Source of the DNA: a virus
Length of the DNA: 35,543 bases
IMG/VR virus record: IMGVR_UViG_3300031669_000121
Coordinates: 1-35,543 of that record
Direction: 5' to 3' (one strand)
A model generated the notes under the pieces. That model was not told the DNA's origin. It saw nothing but the letters and a program-made list of their open reading frames with translations, and made no database searches. The position numbers and the translations under genes were made by a program. This document shows, piece by piece, positions 24,604 through 30,974 of this stretch. The stretch's first letter is position 1, and each line of letters starts with the position of its first letter.

Positions 24604-24960
24604 GGCTCTCGATGGTACGCGCGATAGTTTACTGTTTACTTATAGTTAGATTCACTTACAAATGACTCGCGAGCTAATTTGTAATAATCTACTTCTGATC
24701 AGGCTAGAGAGACAAGAATTTTTTGAGCGTTTCCTATCCGGCTCTTGGTGAAAAGATAGGTCTAGGCCACCATTAAATAGCCTGATGAACCAGTAACGCG
24801 GCGAAACATGCAAATGTAGCGTAGAGTCTTCCAGGGTGGCTACGATGAAGACACAGCCAGAGCAATATTTAATGGCATAATGAGATTAACGTTGATATAC
24901 GCGATATCAAGCACAATTCATATGTGTTCCTAACGCTAGGACAATCCTAGTTAGTCTCGC
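24604..24960 (+). ncRNA. Large structured noncoding RNA upstream of tRNA-Asn
   Basis: No ORF; G+C higher than surroundings. Stems read directly: 24647-24652/24686-24691 (TAGATT/AATCTA) continuing to 24656-24663/24677-24684 (TTACAAAT/ATTTGTAA), with a 13-base loop displaying the palindrome CTCGCGAG. 24698-24706/24778-24786 (ATCAGGCTA/TAGCCTGAT). 24733-24738/24755-24760 (CCTATC/GATAGG). 24806-24809/24814-24817 closed by GCAA, within 24796-24799/24819-24822. 24826-24831/24847-24852 (GTCTTC/GAAGAC). 24770-24777/24868-24875 (CCATTAAA/TTTAATGG) crosses the second helix as a pseudoknot. The 3' domain is 24882-24890/24950-24958 (GAGATTAAC/GTTAGTCTC) enclosing 24892-24898/24904-24910 (TTGATAT/ATATCAA), 24912-24915/24923-24926 and 24937-24940/24946-24949. 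Family unknown; it resembles GOLLD/ROOL in style and in lying beside a phage tRNA. Confidence 0.7.
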
Positions 24961-24973
24961 CAATTATCATTTT

Positions 24974-25045
24974 TGGCACGTAGCACAACGGTAGTGCGTC
25001 GGTCTGTTAAGCCGTTGGTTGTTGGTTCGAATCCAGCCGTGCCAG
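24974..25045 (+). tRNA. tRNA-Asn (anticodon GTT)
   Basis: Cloverleaf by eye: acceptor TGGCACG/CGTGCCA, bases 8-9 TA, D stem GCAC/GTGC with loop AACGGTA, anticodon loop CTGTTAA (GTT at 25006-25008), T arm GTTGG-TTCGAAT-CCAGC, discriminator G. The top anticodon pair is U-U. CCA is not encoded. Asn codons are frequent in this AT-rich phage, so it may support late translation. Confidence 0.92.
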
Positions 25046-25061
25046 TAATAATGAGTTTTTA

Positions 25062-25250
25062 ATGAACAAATCATATTATTCTGTTGAATATCAAATGACA
25101 AATCCACCAAAAGCTATTGGTATTTCTTTTATTTCAAATAAAAATGGTAAAAAAAATATTAAACCTATTCTCAATGTTATAGAAATAGATAGTAATAAAA
25201 ATTTTATATATGAACTCATATGCGATATATTAAATAACACATATGATTAA
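25062..25250 (+). CDS. Small hypothetical protein downstream of tRNA-Asn
   Basis: Sixty-two residues, MNKSYYSVEYQMTNPPKAIG onward, basic middle (NKNGKKNIKPILNV) and helical end. Starts 16 bases after the tRNA with only a weak ribosome site (AATGAG). Not recognised; could be non-coding. Confidence 0.4.
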   Translation: MNKSYYSVEYQMTNPPKAIGISFISNKNGKKNIKPILNVIEIDSNKNFIYELICDILNNTYD

Positions 25251-25267
25251 AGCTCTAAATTTAAACT

Positions 25268-25543
25268 TTAATCAACTTTAACACATACCCATTTATCCTT
25301 GTATTCCAGCGCATCAATAATGTCGCTATGATTAAATTTACACAGTTCTTGCAGTATTTCTTTGTCATCCTTATCTACATAAAACTTTTTAGCCGTTCTT
25401 TTAAGTTCATTGAACTTTATTGTTACATCTTTGTAACAATCTATCCAATTTTTATCAGAATGATAAACAATCTTGAGCTTTGCGCACACCGTTGCTCCTA
25501 AGTTTATTTGCGGTAAGATCACTTCCATGCGTCTGCTTTCCAT
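25268..25543 (-). CDS. Small hypothetical protein overlapping the replication gene
   Basis: Ninety-one residues (MESRRMEVILPQINLGATVC..., NELKRTAKKFYVDKDDKEIL) in a frame shifted from the replication gene, overlapping its last 89 bases; GGGAG lies seven bases before the ATG. Composition is coding-like. In the place where lambda-type phages keep the P/helicase-loader gene, but too short for that. Not recognised. Confidence 0.5.
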   Translation of the reverse strand: MESRRMEVILPQINLGATVCAKLKIVYHSDKNWIDCYKDVTIKFNELKRTAKKFYVDKDDKEILQELCKFNHSDIIDALEYKDKWVCVKVD

Positions 25544-26306
25544 GTTTCAGCTCCCATTCCTTGTTAGCTTCAAAAGTTGGATGTCCGGCACCATATTCTT
25601 TTACTGTACATCGTAAATTATTGTTATCTGTTTGTTTTATGTTTTTATTAATATAATTTGTTGTTTTTTTATTCACTTCAAATAGTCCTGTCCACCCATT
25701 CATAATACTTTGATTTATTATTTCGTTAATATCTTTACATTGTTCATGTAAAACGATTAATTTTTGTATAGCTTTTTTCTCAGATAAATTAGTCATTTGT
25801 TTTTTTATTTCTTTACGATGCTGTTTAAATTCATCCCAAAGCTCCCTAGGTAACCAATCAGGAAGAATAATTTCATCGCTGTTGTATATATGTTTTTTAT
25901 TATTTGTTTTTACATCTGGTATAGGTTTCCGATTTTTCAGAAATTCATTTCCGATTTCTCGGCTTTCCATTTCCGATTTTTCGGAAATGGGAATATTCAA
26001 TAACTTATGAGCATTATCAGTTAAAGCATACCAAGATGTGCGGTCATATTTTACAGAATTGTAATTTCCTTTCAAAATTAGATCAGAACTTATGCAATTT
26101 TTTATAACTGTTTCAATCTGACTTTTTGTCCAATATGGAAACAACATGGTATAGGCATCTACACTGTTGTATGTCCAATATCGACCATCATAGAAATGTT
26201 TATTATTAGCTATATTTTTTTGAACCCAAAAAACAACATTGTTTAAAAAAATAGCAACGTTTACGCCATACTTTTTTGCAATTTCTATATCGAAATGATG
26301 TTGCAC
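25455..26306 (-). CDS. Replication initiator, lambda O-type (helix-turn-helix), with internal origin
   Basis: A 283-residue protein starting at a GTG (26306) with AAGGA seven bases upstream. The N-terminal 100 residues (HHFDIEIAKKYGVNVAIFLN, YPYWTKSQ-like 'FPYWTKSQIETVIKNC', DRTSWYALTD) look like a winged helix DNA-binding domain. The second half has 'LPDWLPRELWDEFKQHRKEI' and 'QSIMNGWTGLF', a block common in phage replication proteins. Three iterons lie within the gene at codons about 106-127, as in lambda O. It would recruit the host helicase; no loader gene is recognised. Confidence 0.7.
   Translation of the reverse strand: MQHHFDIEIAKKYGVNVAIFLNNVVFWVQKNIANNKHFYDGRYWTYNSVDAYTMLFPYWTKSQIETVIKNCISSDLILKGNYNSVKYDRTSWYALTDNAHKLLNIPISEKSEMESREIGNEFLKNRKPIPDVKTNNKKHIYNSDEIILPDWLPRELWDEFKQHRKEIKKQMTNLSEKKAIQKLIVLHEQCKDINEIINQSIMNGWTGLFEVNKKTTNYINKNIKQTDNNNLRCTVKEYGAGHPTFEANKEWELKHGKQTHGSDLTANKLRSNGVRKAQDCLSF
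25926..25991 (+). repeat. Three origin-type iterons inside the replication gene
   Basis: Three direct repeats of exactly 22 bp, at 25926-25947, 25948-25969 and 25970-25991. Each begins TTTCCGATTT[TC]TC and forms a hyphenated palindrome. The third is perfect, TTTCCGA-TTTT-TCGGAAA; the others carry one to several mismatches in the right arm. AT-rich DNA flanks them. The layout matches the lambda ori, where O-protein dimers bind repeated dyads within gene O. Confidence 0.75.
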
Positions 26307-26328
26307 AACAAATTCCTTATTCTAGGGG

Positions 26329-26356
26329 TTGACCAAATCCTATGGCACCGTATAAT
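26329..26356 (+). promoter_or_regulatory. Strong sigma70-type promoter opposing the replication operon
   Basis: TTGACC (26329-26334), 16-base spacer, TATAAT (26351-26356) on the plus strand, 23 bases upstream of the divergently read replication start. Predicted first base near 26363. Confidence 0.7.
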
Positions 26357-26362
26357 GGTAGG

Positions 26363-26437
26363 TGCGCATAGGTTCAGGAGAACCTGGTTTTTTGTCTTTA
26401 TGCGCTCTGGTTTGTCCCCAGGGCGCAGTTTCTCTTA
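26363..26437 (+). ncRNA. OOP-like small RNA (about 75 nt)
   Basis: Starts at the promoter above and ends after a ten-pair hairpin TGCGCTCTGG/CCAGGGCGCA (26401-26410/26418-26427, one U-G pair) followed by GTTTCTCTT, a plausible intrinsic terminator. The 5' half can form GCGCATA/TATGCGC (26364-26370/26399-26405) around GGTTC-AGGA-GAACC, which excludes the terminator hairpin, so two folds compete. Lambda OOP is a 77-nt RNA made opposite to the operon between cII and O; the position and size here agree. It stops about 60 bases short of the 77-codon gene unless read-through occurs. Confidence 0.6.
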
Positions 26438-26497
26438 ACGGTAAAACCGTATCTCATCAAGGTTAACCCCTACATAAATAATTCTCCACTATCTTTT

Positions 26498-26731
26498 TTA
26501 AATTTCATTATTATTTTTTCCTTGATTTGACATCCATTCAAAAAATGCAGCCTCATCGATAAGAACGCGCTTGCCAATTTTTTTTACAACACCAAATTGA
26601 TCAAATCCATTCTTATGTCTTTTAAAAATGAGATAACGAAGTCCTGCAATAGATGGCCATTCATGGTGCTTCTCCCAGTTGGGGACGGGGATATATCGAG
26701 TATGAGAAATACTTGAATTATTATTGTTCAT
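26498..26731 (-). CDS. Small DNA-binding protein (excisionase/AlpA-like) in the cro/cII position
   Basis: Seventy-seven residues. 'YIPVPNWEKHHEWPSIAGLR', 'YLIFKRHKNGFDQFGVVKKI' and 'GKRVLIDEAAFFEWM' match small winged-helix proteins in which a helix-turn-helix is followed by 'G.R.LIDE..F..W'. It is the first gene of the replication operon, divergent from the RHH gene, so a regulatory role like Cro or CII is inferred. AAGG lies eight bases before the ATG. Confidence 0.6.
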   Translation of the reverse strand: MNNNNSSISHTRYIPVPNWEKHHEWPSIAGLRYLIFKRHKNGFDQFGVVKKIGKRVLIDEAAFFEWMSNQGKNNNEI

Positions 26732-26963
26732 ATAAGCTACCTTTTAATTAACAATTTCAGACTCGGTGAGTCGGATTTTTTAATATATTATCAAAAACTC
26801 GCATCATTGGTGCGATAAATTTTACAGGTTACGCTAAAAAATAGATCAAAAATTATACTCAATGATCTCAAAATCAAGGTCGGATAAAGTTTAATAAAAA
26901 AAAAGTTTGATTTTTTTTTAAATTTATATAAAATATATATTTTAATCGTCAGGGAGATTTAAA
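26732..26963. promoter_or_regulatory. Divergent control region between the 77-codon gene and the RHH gene
   Basis: Rightward promoter TTGATT (26907-26912), 16 bases, TAAAAT (26929-26934). Leftward -10 TATAAT on the minus strand (26857-26852) sits inside the dyad AGATCA/TGATCT (26843-26848/26863-26868), a likely operator. A hairpin GACTC/GAGTC (26760-26764/26768-26772) followed by GGATTTTTT could terminate plus-strand transcripts coming from the OOP-like promoter. Another hairpin, TCGCA/TGCGA, lies near 26797-26815. Confidence 0.5.
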
Positions 26964-27146
26964 ATGTCTAAAGATAATTTTAGATTTATAAATTTAAAAG
27001 TTTCGAATGAAATGTGGAAGAAGTTAAAAATAATCAGTATACAAAAAGATATGGCTCTAAGTGATTTTTTATATGAATTCATTGAAAAAAGTTTTTCATC
27101 TAAAAAATATGAAAATGTTTTAACTATTGATAATATTTCTGAATAA
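26964..27146 (+). CDS. Ribbon-helix-helix regulator (Arc/CopG-like)
   Basis: Sixty residues. 'FRFINLKVSNEMWKKLKIIS' and 'KDMALSDFLYEFIEKSF' fit an RHH fold: N-terminal strand (INLKVS), helix (EMWKKLKIISIQK) and second helix (LSDFLYEFIEKS). GGGAG precedes the ATG. It is divergent from the replication operon and is the likely repressor for the dyads between them. Confidence 0.65.
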   Translation: MSKDNFRFINLKVSNEMWKKLKIISIQKDMALSDFLYEFIEKSFSSKKYENVLTIDNISE

Positions 27147-27171
27147 TATTTATACCATCATTTTAATAAGC

Positions 27172-27205
27172 GCATGACTTAAAGCAACTACTCTTTAAGC
27201 CATGC
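27172..27205 (+). other. Long hairpin between RHH gene and next ORF
   Basis: GCATG-A-CTTAAAG (27172-27184) pairs with CTTTAAG-C-CATGC (27193-27205), twelve pairs with one A-C mismatch and the loop CAACTACT. No U-run follows, so it is not an ordinary terminator; processing or mRNA-stability signal possible. Confidence 0.5.
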
Positions 27206-27237
27206 TAACCTTGCATCTTACAGGGAGATACAAAGCT

Positions 27238-27417
27238 ATGGATATTAAATCAAAATTTAATGAAATAATCTACATCGCATGTTTTTTATGTGAAGAAATA
27301 GATAACTTAGAAAAAAACTTTTCAAATGTTGTTGAATTTCAATCAAACGTGGAGTATAGTGCGCAACTTCGATCTGTTATTTTTTTTAAAAATAAGTTGA
27401 TCGAAAAAATCATATGA
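27238..27417 (+). CDS. Small hypothetical protein downstream of RHH regulator
   Basis: Fifty-nine residues from ATG 27238 (AGGGAG ten bases upstream): MDIKSKFNEIIYIACFLCEE onward. Helical, Asn/Glu-rich. Shares the CAGGGAGAT leader with the RHH gene. The transcript ends at the terminator at 27452. Not recognised. Confidence 0.5.
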   Translation: MDIKSKFNEIIYIACFLCEEIDNLEKNFSNVVEFQSNVEYSAQLRSVIFFKNKLIEKII

Positions 27418-27451
27418 GTGTCCTGTTTGTTATATTTTGCATGTTGTACTT

Positions 27452-27482
27452 ATCCCACTTAAAGAATAAGTGGGATTTTTTT
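27452..27482 (+). terminator. Intrinsic terminator
   Basis: ATCCCACTTA (27452-27461), loop AAGAA, TAAGTGGGAT (27467-27476), then a T-run to 27482. Ends the rightward RHH transcript and meets the convergent leftward gene cluster. Confidence 0.9.
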
Positions 27483-27639
27483 ATTTAGACCAGCACAATA
27501 ATTTATTAAATTCATCATGTGTAAGTTTAGGTTTTTCCTCCATATTTTCTCTATTCAATAAAAAGTTATCTGGTAATGGAACGTAATTTTTAAAATAATC
27601 AGGTAACTCATTCACTTCATTCACTTCATATCTTGCCAT
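27481..27639 (-). CDS. Small hypothetical protein (last of the leftward early cluster)
   Basis: Fifty-two codons, ATG 27639 with GGAG upstream: MARYEVNEVNELPDYFKNYV, PLPDNFLLNRENMEEKPKLT, HDEFNKLLCWSK. The stop falls in the T-run of the terminator. Not recognised. Confidence 0.55.
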   Translation of the reverse strand: MARYEVNEVNELPDYFKNYVPLPDNFLLNRENMEEKPKLTHDEFNKLLCWSK

Positions 27640-27669
27640 TTTTTATCTCCTTATTGATTTATTAAATTT

Positions 27670-27885
27670 TTATTTATTTGGTGGTTCTGGTAAGGGCATC
27701 CAATATGTGATGTATTTTGATAAATTTTTATCACTTATAGAATTATGATAAAATGAATTTTTAAAATAAAAACATATTCTATATTCCGCATATAAGCAAC
27801 AAAACCATACTAAAACAGTTTGATTATTTTCAGGCAACTTATCTTTAACACTTATCCATTTATTATCCACTAATGTACATCTCAT
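27670..27885 (-). CDS. DUF551-like protein
   Basis: Seventy-one residues: 'KWISVKDKLPENNQTVLVWF' at the front and 'YITYWMPLPEPPNK' at the end are the hallmarks of DUF551, a small phage and prophage family (W..V.D.LPE....VLV........THWMPLPEPP). Role unknown. Overlaps the upstream small gene by 23 bases. Confidence 0.75.
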   Translation of the reverse strand: MRCTLVDNKWISVKDKLPENNQTVLVWFCCLYAEYRICFYFKNSFYHNSISDKNLSKYITYWMPLPEPPNK

Positions 27886-28036
27886 CTATTTCACAAAGTT
27901 CTTTCTGAATTTCTTCAAATCTTTTCCTATTTTCAGGTTTAACTTTATCCCAATCATAAACTAGACTTTTACGTTCTTTATCTAAATTTAATATATGATC
28001 AACAATTGATGTATGGTGATTTTTAATATTTCTCAT
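27863..28036 (-). CDS. Small helical hypothetical protein
   Basis: Fifty-seven codons from ATG 28036: MRNIKNHHTSIVDHILNLDK, ERKSLVYDWDKVKPENRKRF, EEIQKELCEIDEMYISG. Charged helices. The ribosome site is modest (GGGTTAG). Not recognised; supported by filling the gap in frame with coding-like composition. Confidence 0.5.
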   Translation of the reverse strand: MRNIKNHHTSIVDHILNLDKERKSLVYDWDKVKPENRKRFEEIQKELCEIDEMYISG

Positions 28037-28040
28037 ATTA

Positions 28041-28385
28041 CTAACCCTTTTTGTTAAGTATATCTTCTATATCAGCAAGCAATAAATGTTCATTTATTGA
28101 ATGATTTTCCAATATATTAGCTATTATACGTCTATTATCTTGTATTTCTTTTTTAATTTCATCAACTCGTATCTTATGCTCACTTTTAATTTCATTACAA
28201 TCATTTATTTTAATGCTTTTTTTAAAATCTTCCATAAATAATGACATATAAACGACCGATATAGAAAGATTAAGTAAACTATAATGCTCATCGGGTAAAG
28301 AATTATTTATTATCAAATAACAATTAGATATTTTTTCAGCATTTTCACATATTAGTAATTTTTTTTCATCATCAAATATATTCAT
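28041..28385 (-). CDS. Hypothetical helical protein
   Basis: A 114-residue acidic helical protein (MNIFDDEKKLLICENAEKIS, SVVYMSLFMEDFKKSIKIND). Overlaps the previous gene by four bases. Its pattern of short helices with Leu/Ile spacing is shared with the 99- and 103-residue proteins of this cluster, so they may be distant relatives. Not recognised. Confidence 0.5.
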   Translation of the reverse strand: MNIFDDEKKLLICENAEKISNCYLIINNSLPDEHYSLLNLSISVVYMSLFMEDFKKSIKINDCNEIKSEHKIRVDEIKKEIQDNRRIIANILENHSINEHLLLADIEDILNKKG

Positions 28386-28831
28386 ATATTTTGTTCCATT
28401 TCATATTCATTATGCCAAAGTTTGATTGCTTCCAAAAAATTATCATCACAAATCCAACCAGGCACACTTCCTCCATGTTCCATAATTTTTTTATCATTCA
28501 TAACATACCAAAAGAAATAAACAAATTTCTGCCAATTTTCATGGACATAATTTTTAAAATCATCTTCTTTTTTATTCCACGTAGACTTAGCTTCATTTGA
28601 AAGAAATTTTAAATCTTTGTCTTTATCCCTAAAATCTTGATAAATAGTTAACATATCATGAACTAATTTTAAATTATCATCCGGCATTCCACATGCGCAG
28701 TGACCTAATATTTTTGATTGAAGAAAATGTTCTATATTATCAAATTCACATCCATTTTCATCTTCATAATGAACTCGTTTAATAGTTTCATCTTGATAAT
28801 CAATAACCTCATAATCACTTAATGGTTTCAT
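28382..28831 (-). CDS. Conserved phage protein with C-A-C-G motif and EHGGSVPGW
   Basis: A 149-residue protein. 'ILGHCACGMPDDNLKLVHDM' and 'KKIMEHGGSVPGWICDDNFLEAIKLW' match a phage family I know as 'L..C.CG.P......L........LT.HGGSV.GSWLT..G...L'. Function unknown. Confidence 0.6.
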   Translation of the reverse strand: MKPLSDYEVIDYQDETIKRVHYEDENGCEFDNIEHFLQSKILGHCACGMPDDNLKLVHDMLTIYQDFRDKDKDLKFLSNEAKSTWNKKEDDFKNYVHENWQKFVYFFWYVMNDKKIMEHGGSVPGWICDDNFLEAIKLWHNEYEMEQNI

Positions 28832-28839
28832 TTTTACCC

Positions 28840-29055
28840 CTATAATTTTGCATCTATTTCATCTTTTAGTTCACGTATGAAATTATGCACACTAAATAAT
28901 GCTTTTTCATCATGATTGTTAAGAATATTGATTATTTTTATAATGGTATCATTAGTTCCATTAACAAACCCTGTTTGATATGCTATTTTTAAATCTTTTT
29001 TAACTGATTCTCTTAAAGATTCAATAAAATTAACATCATTTTCTTCACTTATCAT
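28840..29055 (-). CDS. Small hypothetical protein
   Basis: Seventy-one residues starting MISEENDVNFIESLRESVKK; AGGAG is eight bases before this ATG, favouring it over upstream starts. Helical. Overlaps the previous gene by eleven bases. Not recognised. Confidence 0.5.
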   Translation of the reverse strand: MISEENDVNFIESLRESVKKDLKIAYQTGFVNGTNDTIIKIINILNNHDEKALFSVHNFIRELKDEIDAKL

Positions 29056-29230
29056 TTTCATACTCCTGAGACTCATTTATTTCATCATTAACAAAAGCAA
29101 CAAAACTTGCAAATATCAATGCTGATTCACTTAAATAACCTAAATGTTTTGAATTTGGCACTAAATCCAGTATTTCAAGATAATTATTTGACATTTTTTG
29201 CGATAATTGGAAAAATTTTTCACTATTCAT
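29045..29230 (-). CDS. Small hypothetical protein
   Basis: Sixty-one residues: MNSEKFFQLSQKMSNNYLEI onward, ending SQEYENDK. Helical. AAGGAATTC precedes the ATG. Not recognised. Confidence 0.5.
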   Translation of the reverse strand: MNSEKFFQLSQKMSNNYLEILDLVPNSKHLGYLSESALIFASFVAFVNDEINESQEYENDK

Positions 29231-29242
29231 AGAATTCCTTAT

Positions 29243-29266
29243 GGCCGGTAAGAGACATTACCGGCC
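29243..29266 (-). other. GC-rich hairpin between small genes
   Basis: GGCCGGTAA (29243-29251) and TTACCGGCC (29258-29266) pair perfectly around GAGACA, a strikingly GC-rich stem in AT-rich DNA, between two leftward genes. No U-run on the minus strand; on the plus strand TTTGATTT follows. Confidence 0.5.
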
Positions 29267-29286
29267 TTTGATTTAAATTAAGGCAT

Positions 29287-29460
29287 TTAAGATGAATTTT
29301 TATCAAAATAAAACACTTCATCAACTTTCTTGATCAACCAGTCATATGTTTCTTTATCTGTTTGTTTTATATCTTGATTCCCAAGCAATCCCATTGCACA
29401 ACCAAGAAGAATTAATAAATCTCGAGTTTTTTGAATTATTTTTTCATCTATCTCATTCAT
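29287..29460 (-). CDS. Small hypothetical protein
   Basis: Fifty-seven codons from ATG 29460: MNEIDEKIIQKTRDLLILLG, CAMGLLGNQDIKQTDKETYD, WLIKKVDEVFYFDKNSS. AAGGA precedes the ATG. Hydrophobic centre (LLILLGCAMGLLG) may be a short membrane-interacting helix. Not recognised. Confidence 0.55.
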   Translation of the reverse strand: MNEIDEKIIQKTRDLLILLGCAMGLLGNQDIKQTDKETYDWLIKKVDEVFYFDKNSS

Positions 29461-29475
29461 TGAATATATATCCTT

Positions 29476-29781
29476 TTAATCATTTAATTTAGTATTTTTT
29501 ATAGTAGGTGAATATTCTTCAGTCTTAAAACATGTATCACTTTTGTTAATTATTTCTTTAACTTTATTTAATGTATCATTTAAATATTCATCTTTATTTT
29601 CAATATTGAAATTTTTAATGCAATTTACCATCATAAAACAAATTACAGTAGTATAAATTTCAAAATTAACTCGAACACTATATTTATCTTGAATTTTCAA
29701 AAATAAATTAATTATTTCTTTTTGAAAATTTATCAAATCATCGTCTATTAACTTTTCAAATTCTTTTTCTTTTTCATTCAT
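29476..29781 (-). CDS. Hypothetical helical protein
   Basis: A 101-residue acidic helical protein, MNEKEKEFEKLIDDDLINFQ onward. Overlaps the upstream gene by four bases (ATGA). Similar in style to the 99-, 103- and 114-residue proteins nearby. Not recognised. Confidence 0.5.
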   Translation of the reverse strand: MNEKEKEFEKLIDDDLINFQKEIINLFLKIQDKYSVRVNFEIYTTVICFMMVNCIKNFNIENKDEYLNDTLNKVKEIINKSDTCFKTEEYSPTIKNTKLND

Positions 29782-30011
29782 AAATCTTCCTTTATCTTAA
29801 TATTTTTATTTAAAAATTCTTTGTTAATTCCACCTTGTATTTTTACAGATTCCCAAAAATGATTTTTTAATATTTCCATTGTATCTTCTATATTATTCAT
29901 GCGAATAAAAATATCTCTTCGTTCTCGCCTCACTTGAAATATAGCTAAACAAGTTAAGATTACACCCAATGCACAAAACATCATTGAAGGAAGTAAATAT
30001 AAATATGTCAT
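29778..30011 (-). CDS. Single-span membrane protein
   Basis: Seventy-seven residues: MTYLYLLPSMMFCALGVILT is a membrane segment (about residues 3-25), followed by basic 'QVRRERRDIF' (positive-inside) and a helical cytoplasmic tail. Overlaps its upstream neighbour by four bases. Not recognised; could act at the membrane early in infection. Confidence 0.6.
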   Translation of the reverse strand: MTYLYLLPSMMFCALGVILTCLAIFQVRRERRDIFIRMNNIEDTMEILKNHFWESVKIQGGINKEFLNKNIKIKEDL

Positions 30012-30646
30012 ATTGAATTCTCTTTATTATTTTTAGGCCAATTTATCCAATTTTCACTTACATGTGCTTTATCGATACACAAAGAATTATCATTACAAAA
30101 TTTAACATTTATCTGTGATGTTCCGTCAGGTCTATCATGCGCTATAACAGAAATAAATTTATTAAGTCGCTTTTTTCCGCATATCATACAAATATATGAG
30201 CCATATTTAAGAAGATATTCTTTTGGTGTAATAAGTCCCATAGTAGAAAATATTGATTCTAATTTACGTTGTTCATCTTCATTCTCACATCCATTTAAAC
30301 GTTCTTCAATTTGTTCTTCACGCACACTTTTACATGATTGTGAAACTTCTTTAAGAATATATTCAACATCTATAACTTGACAATTTTTAATTTCATCAAA
30401 ATTTTCTTCTATCCATTTATGGGCGGTTCCCATTGTTCTTTCGTGACGTTTCCAGTCGCCAGAATATCTCGCAGAAAATGAAGGTGCTTGCATTGAAATT
30501 AAAAGTATACATGGGTCAGGTCGATATCCCGCTTGATTAAATAAATATCTTTCATCAAAAGAATCTCCAATCATTCTAATTGCAAAAGCCGGAATAAATG
30601 TTGCACGATCTCTTATTTCTACTATCTTTATATTTTCATTTTTCAT
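30008..30646 (-). CDS. Conserved phage protein 'IRDR.TFIP..AI.M' with C-terminal zinc site
   Basis: A 212-residue protein. The first 100 residues ('VEIRDRATFIPAFAIRMIGD', 'RYLFNQAGYRPDPCILLISM', 'WKRHERTMGTAHKWIEENFD', 'CQVIDVEYILKEV') closely follow a conserved phage family of unknown function. The C-terminal part carries CxxC (ICMICGKKR) and a later Cys pair with His (FCNDNSLCIDKAH), a probable zinc site. It is the largest protein of this cluster. Confidence 0.65.
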   Translation of the reverse strand: MKNENIKIVEIRDRATFIPAFAIRMIGDSFDERYLFNQAGYRPDPCILLISMQAPSFSARYSGDWKRHERTMGTAHKWIEENFDEIKNCQVIDVEYILKEVSQSCKSVREEQIEERLNGCENEDEQRKLESIFSTMGLITPKEYLLKYGSYICMICGKKRLNKFISVIAHDRPDGTSQINVKFCNDNSLCIDKAHVSENWINWPKNNKENSI

Positions 30647-30665
30647 TAAATATTATCCATAAAAT

Positions 30666-30974
30666 TTATTGCATTGATTTTTCAAAATATTCATTTACTT
30701 GTTTTTTAATAGTATCAAACAAATCATCCATAATAATATTTTGTTGATGTTCAAGATTAAAAATCATAATATATTTTGTTAATATTTCTCTATTAAACAT
30801 AACTAATATTGAGCCAATTAAATCAAGAATACTTTGAGAATTTATAGAACCATTTTCATTTGAAAATATATGCAAATTATTAAGCGTATTTTTATTAAAA
30901 GAATCTAATAAATCTTCCATTATTTTTTGTTTAATTTGTTTTTGTTCATAATTTAAAAAATTATCTTTTTTCAT
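30666..30974 (-). CDS. Hypothetical helical protein
   Basis: A 102-residue protein from ATG 30974 (AAAGG eight bases upstream): MKKDNFLNYEQKQIKQKIME onward, helical. Overlaps the upstream stop by 14 bases. Not recognised. Confidence 0.5.
   Translation of the reverse strand: MKKDNFLNYEQKQIKQKIMEDLLDSFNKNTLNNLHIFSNENGSINSQSILDLIGSILVMFNREILTKYIMIFNLEHQQNIIMDDLFDTIKKQVNEYFEKSMQ

Larger units (their letters stand above)
26323..26472. repeat. 12-base inverted repeat enclosing the OOP-like RNA cassette
   Basis: TAGGGGTTGACC (26323-26334) and GGTTAACCCCTA (26461-26472) are inverted copies with one mismatch. They enclose the promoter, small RNA and a further hairpin ACGGT/ACCGT (26438-26442/26446-26450). 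Each contains a GGTT[GA]ACC near-palindrome, and the left one holds the -35 box, so they may be operators for an initiator or repressor. Confidence 0.55.

Noticed and set aside
24782-24824. Hammerhead-ribozyme-like strings CTGATGA and GCGAAAC followed by a hairpin and GTA
   Set aside because: The pair closing stem II would be A-C, stem I has only two adjacent pairs, and CTGAT is already used in a nine-pair helix. Coincidental match judged more likely.
25926-25991. CRISPR array
   Set aside because: Only three 22-bp units with no spacers; each unit is a dyad, so iterons fit better. No cas gene present.
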